Below are positions 62,333 to 64,000 of a stretch of 64,000 nt of DNA, piece after piece. A model generated the notes under the pieces. It ran no database searches. It was given only the letters and a program-made list of their open reading frames with translations, and was not told where the DNA came from. This DNA is from Chlorella sorokiniana (taxonomy: Eukaryota > Chlorophyta > Trebouxiophyceae > Chlorellales > Chlorellaceae). The position numbers were made by a program, and so were the translations under genes. Positions within the stretch are counted from its first letter, which is position 1. Each line of letters opens with the position of its first letter. The stretch is taken from assembly GCA_025917655.1 (NCBI GenBank), contig CP084613.1, forward strand, positions 744,001 through 808,000, read 5' to 3'.

Positions 62333-62972
62333 ATATGAGCACACTGCCTGACGGACCTGCAGCCTGCTTACAGCTGGCGGCAGCTAGACCAGCATGCTGC
62401 GCAATACGATTTGCTCGCGTCCATTTTTCCTGAGCCTGAGCGCAACTCGTGATATTTGCGCCACTCGTAATATTGCTTGGCTGATTTGTATGACCCCACT
62501 CATGACCCTTGCTGACCTCGCTCTGGCCCGTGAGAGTATTGTTTCTGTTAGGGTGTAAGAAAATACCGATGTCACAATGGACGGGGGAAAGCACGTGAGA
62601 CATTGCCAGGCGCCGCAGCAGGCAGTGCACGCTCGTAGCACTGGTGGCCTGGCTGACGACTTCCATGTTTGTGTGCAAACAGCCCTACAGACCCAAAGAC
62701 CTCGAGTTACGGTGATATCTCTTACGCTCATCATGGTTTCTGATGTTTTTCACGACGAGGGGCTTGACTCGCGACGCATCCAGCCGCCGCCAGCACCAGC
62801 GCAGAGCGCCGCCGCTGAGCCAACTCTCAGCATGCGAACCGCAGGGGTATGGATGGTGATTTGAACCAGCCCCCCGCTGCGTATATTGACTCCTGATTGC
62901 CCCGAACGCCACCTTTCCGTCGTAGGCTCTACTCTCTGTGGGGGCAATTTAAAAATCGCAAACACTTGCGCT
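62333..62972 (+). other. 3' flank of Cys-rich gene B and promoter of the next gene
   Basis: The part up to about 62668 is a diverged copy of the unit A 3' flank; the rest is unique. No gene is supported. Lower GC from 62860 to 62970 probably marks the promoter of the last gene. Confidence 0.5.
62554..62558 (+). promoter_or_regulatory. candidate TGTAA polyadenylation signal of copy B
   Basis: TGTAA, the green-algal poly(A) signal, occurs 222 bases after the stop of copy B. The homologous site in copy A is TGTTA, so the two genes may end their transcripts differently. Confidence 0.4.
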
Positions 62973-64000
62973 ATGCTGAGCTCTTGCGCGGCCCAGAGCA
63001 GCGTGGGCGGGCATGCACTGGCTCCCAGGGCGCCCAGCAGGTCAGCGAGACAGCAGCCAGGCAGGCCTATCATTCGTATCCCTGCTGCGGGCCTGGTTCA
63101 ACCCCTGAGCGCCGCCCCTCACCGGGCAGCCCTGCTCAGCTTTCGTTCAAGCACTCACAAGCCCAATGTTACCCTCGCAGGCCCAGCCGCCTGCCTACCC
63201 CCTCGGCCCGTCCCGCCCCCAGCCGCCGCGCTCTGGCTGCCCCTCCCACCGCTGTGGACCCTGCTGCCCTGTACGTTGCCTACCAAACGCAGCAGTTTGG
63301 CCTCACCCTGATTGGCATGGGCATGGTCACCGCTCTGGCCTCTGGTTCCCAGCTGGCGTTCCAGCGCAACAGCACCGCCGCCGATGGCGCCGCCGCGGCC
63401 GCCGCCCCTGCCACACTCCCTTCCCAGCCCGCCAAGGCACCCAACGCCGACTCCCTGGTGTCGGCCATGGTGGCCTCCTCTCCCCTCACGGCGGCCGCGC
63501 CATTTGCTGCCGCCGTGCCCACGCCCTCAGCCCCCACCGCCGCCGCCCTCAGCCTGGGAGACATCAAGATGGAGCTGCAGCAGGCGGCGGCAGCCGCGGT
63601 GGCAGCCGTCAAGACGGCGGCAGAGGGCAGCGTGGAGCGTTCGCCGGCGCGGGCCGCCACCCCTGCACCGCGCACCTCTGAGCCCAACGGCACCGCCGTC
63701 AACCCGCGCCTGACGGTGCAGGAGGCGACGCGGGTGGGTGCTGGGTGGGGTGAACGGTGCAGCATTGCGCAAAGCAAAGCGTGCACCCCTGCTCTGGCTC
63801 AAGGCAGACAGTGTGCTCCTGCGCAATGCTTCCAGCTCTGCACAGGCCTCCAGTCTTCTGCTGCCCTCCTCCCTGACACATTGTTTATACATCGCGCCTG
63901 ACCAGCATCCCCTGCATGCACTCGCCGTGCAGCAAGTCCAGGACTGGATCGCCGCCTGGCGCAGCCACGAGGGCGAGGGCGAGGCCGCCGACGCTGAGCC
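62973..64000 (+). CDS. uncharacterised, probably plastid-targeted protein (5' part, runs off the window)
   Basis: Exons 62973-63040, 63181-63733 and 63933 to beyond 64000 join in phase (68 bases, intron GT...CTCGCAG, then 553 bases). The first 45 residues are Ser/Arg/Pro/Ala-rich without acidic residues, typical of a chloroplast transit peptide. Next comes ALYVAYQTQQFGLTLIGMG, a possible membrane helix, then a long Ala/Pro/Thr-rich low-complexity stretch with the helix LGDIKMELQQAAAAAVAAVK and, across the second intron, LTVQEATRQVQDWIAAWRS. I do not recognise the family and the C-terminus is missing. The start was chosen because it gives both the transit-like sequence and a phase-consistent splice; Met 62897 without splicing is the alternative. 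Confidence 0.6.

Larger units (their letters stand above)
59999..62668 (+). repeat. tandem segmental duplication, unit B
   Basis: Unit B contains a truncated copy of the upstream gene's 3' end (59999-60462), the promoter and whole Cys-rich gene B, and a diverged 3' flank that remains alignable to about 62668. Similarity is patchy: about 90 percent in 60463-60730, nearly complete from about 60735 to the stop at 62332, then dropping sharply. Confidence 0.9.

Overview
This window is nuclear DNA of a unicellular green alga, most like a Trebouxiophyte of the Chlorella group (inference). It is GC-rich and compact. Its genes are broken by many short introns and lie on both strands. Plant-lineage genes (a TIC20-like envelope translocon, an LPA1-like photosystem II assembly factor, a TORTIFOLIA1-like microtubule protein) sit beside genes that land plants lack or rarely keep (phosphoseryl-tRNA(Sec) kinase, TEX9, an AMT1/MTA1-like MT-A70 methyltransferase). 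I see no mobile element, CRISPR array, rRNA or tRNA.

Layout. 0.4-6.4 kb: a FAD-dependent oxidoreductase (+), a prolyl 4-hydroxylase-like dioxygenase (-) and a TenA thiamin-salvage enzyme (-). 6.6-11.4 kb: an ABC ATPase followed by a UPF0014 permease (+), a head-to-tail pair like bacterial FetA/FetB and plant STAR1/ALS3. 12.0-20.2 kb: one large ABCG transporter with a secreted-type Cys-rich ectodomain. 20.5-25.4 kb: an ALT-type acyl thioesterase (-), PSTK (+), an LPA1-like factor (-) and a TPMT/HOL-type methyltransferase (-). 25.9-34.0 kb: a very large Sec39/NBAS-domain protein (-). 34.3-40.2 kb: MCM5 (+), divergent from the last. 41.1-54.1 kb: TIC20-like (-), MT-A70 methyltransferase (+), a 2H phosphoesterase (+), TORTIFOLIA1-like (-), TEX9-like (+) and deoxyhypusine synthase (-). 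55.3-62.7 kb: an unrecognised gene and a tandem segmental duplication carrying two almost identical secreted Cys-rich genes. 63.0 kb to the end: the 5' part of an unrecognised, probably plastid-targeted protein.

Two properties cut across the window. First, I joined exons by hand and tested whether the total lengths close in frame. DHPS, TenA, TIC20-like, the FetA-like ATPase and PSTK close perfectly. Most other genes close only if one to four bases are restored, nearly always inside or beside a C or G run. This looks like residual indel error in a long-read assembly rather than decay, so the frame breaks below should be checked in reads before any gene is called a pseudogene. Second, eight introns in five genes have GC rather than GT donors (AG|GC), and using them makes the frames close exactly.

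The regions most worth a second look are the tandem Cys-rich genes (homogenised gene bodies inside diverged flanks), the MT-A70 gene (candidate DNA 6mA writer), the ABCG protein with a repeated Cys-rich ectodomain, and PSTK as a marker of selenocysteine decoding.
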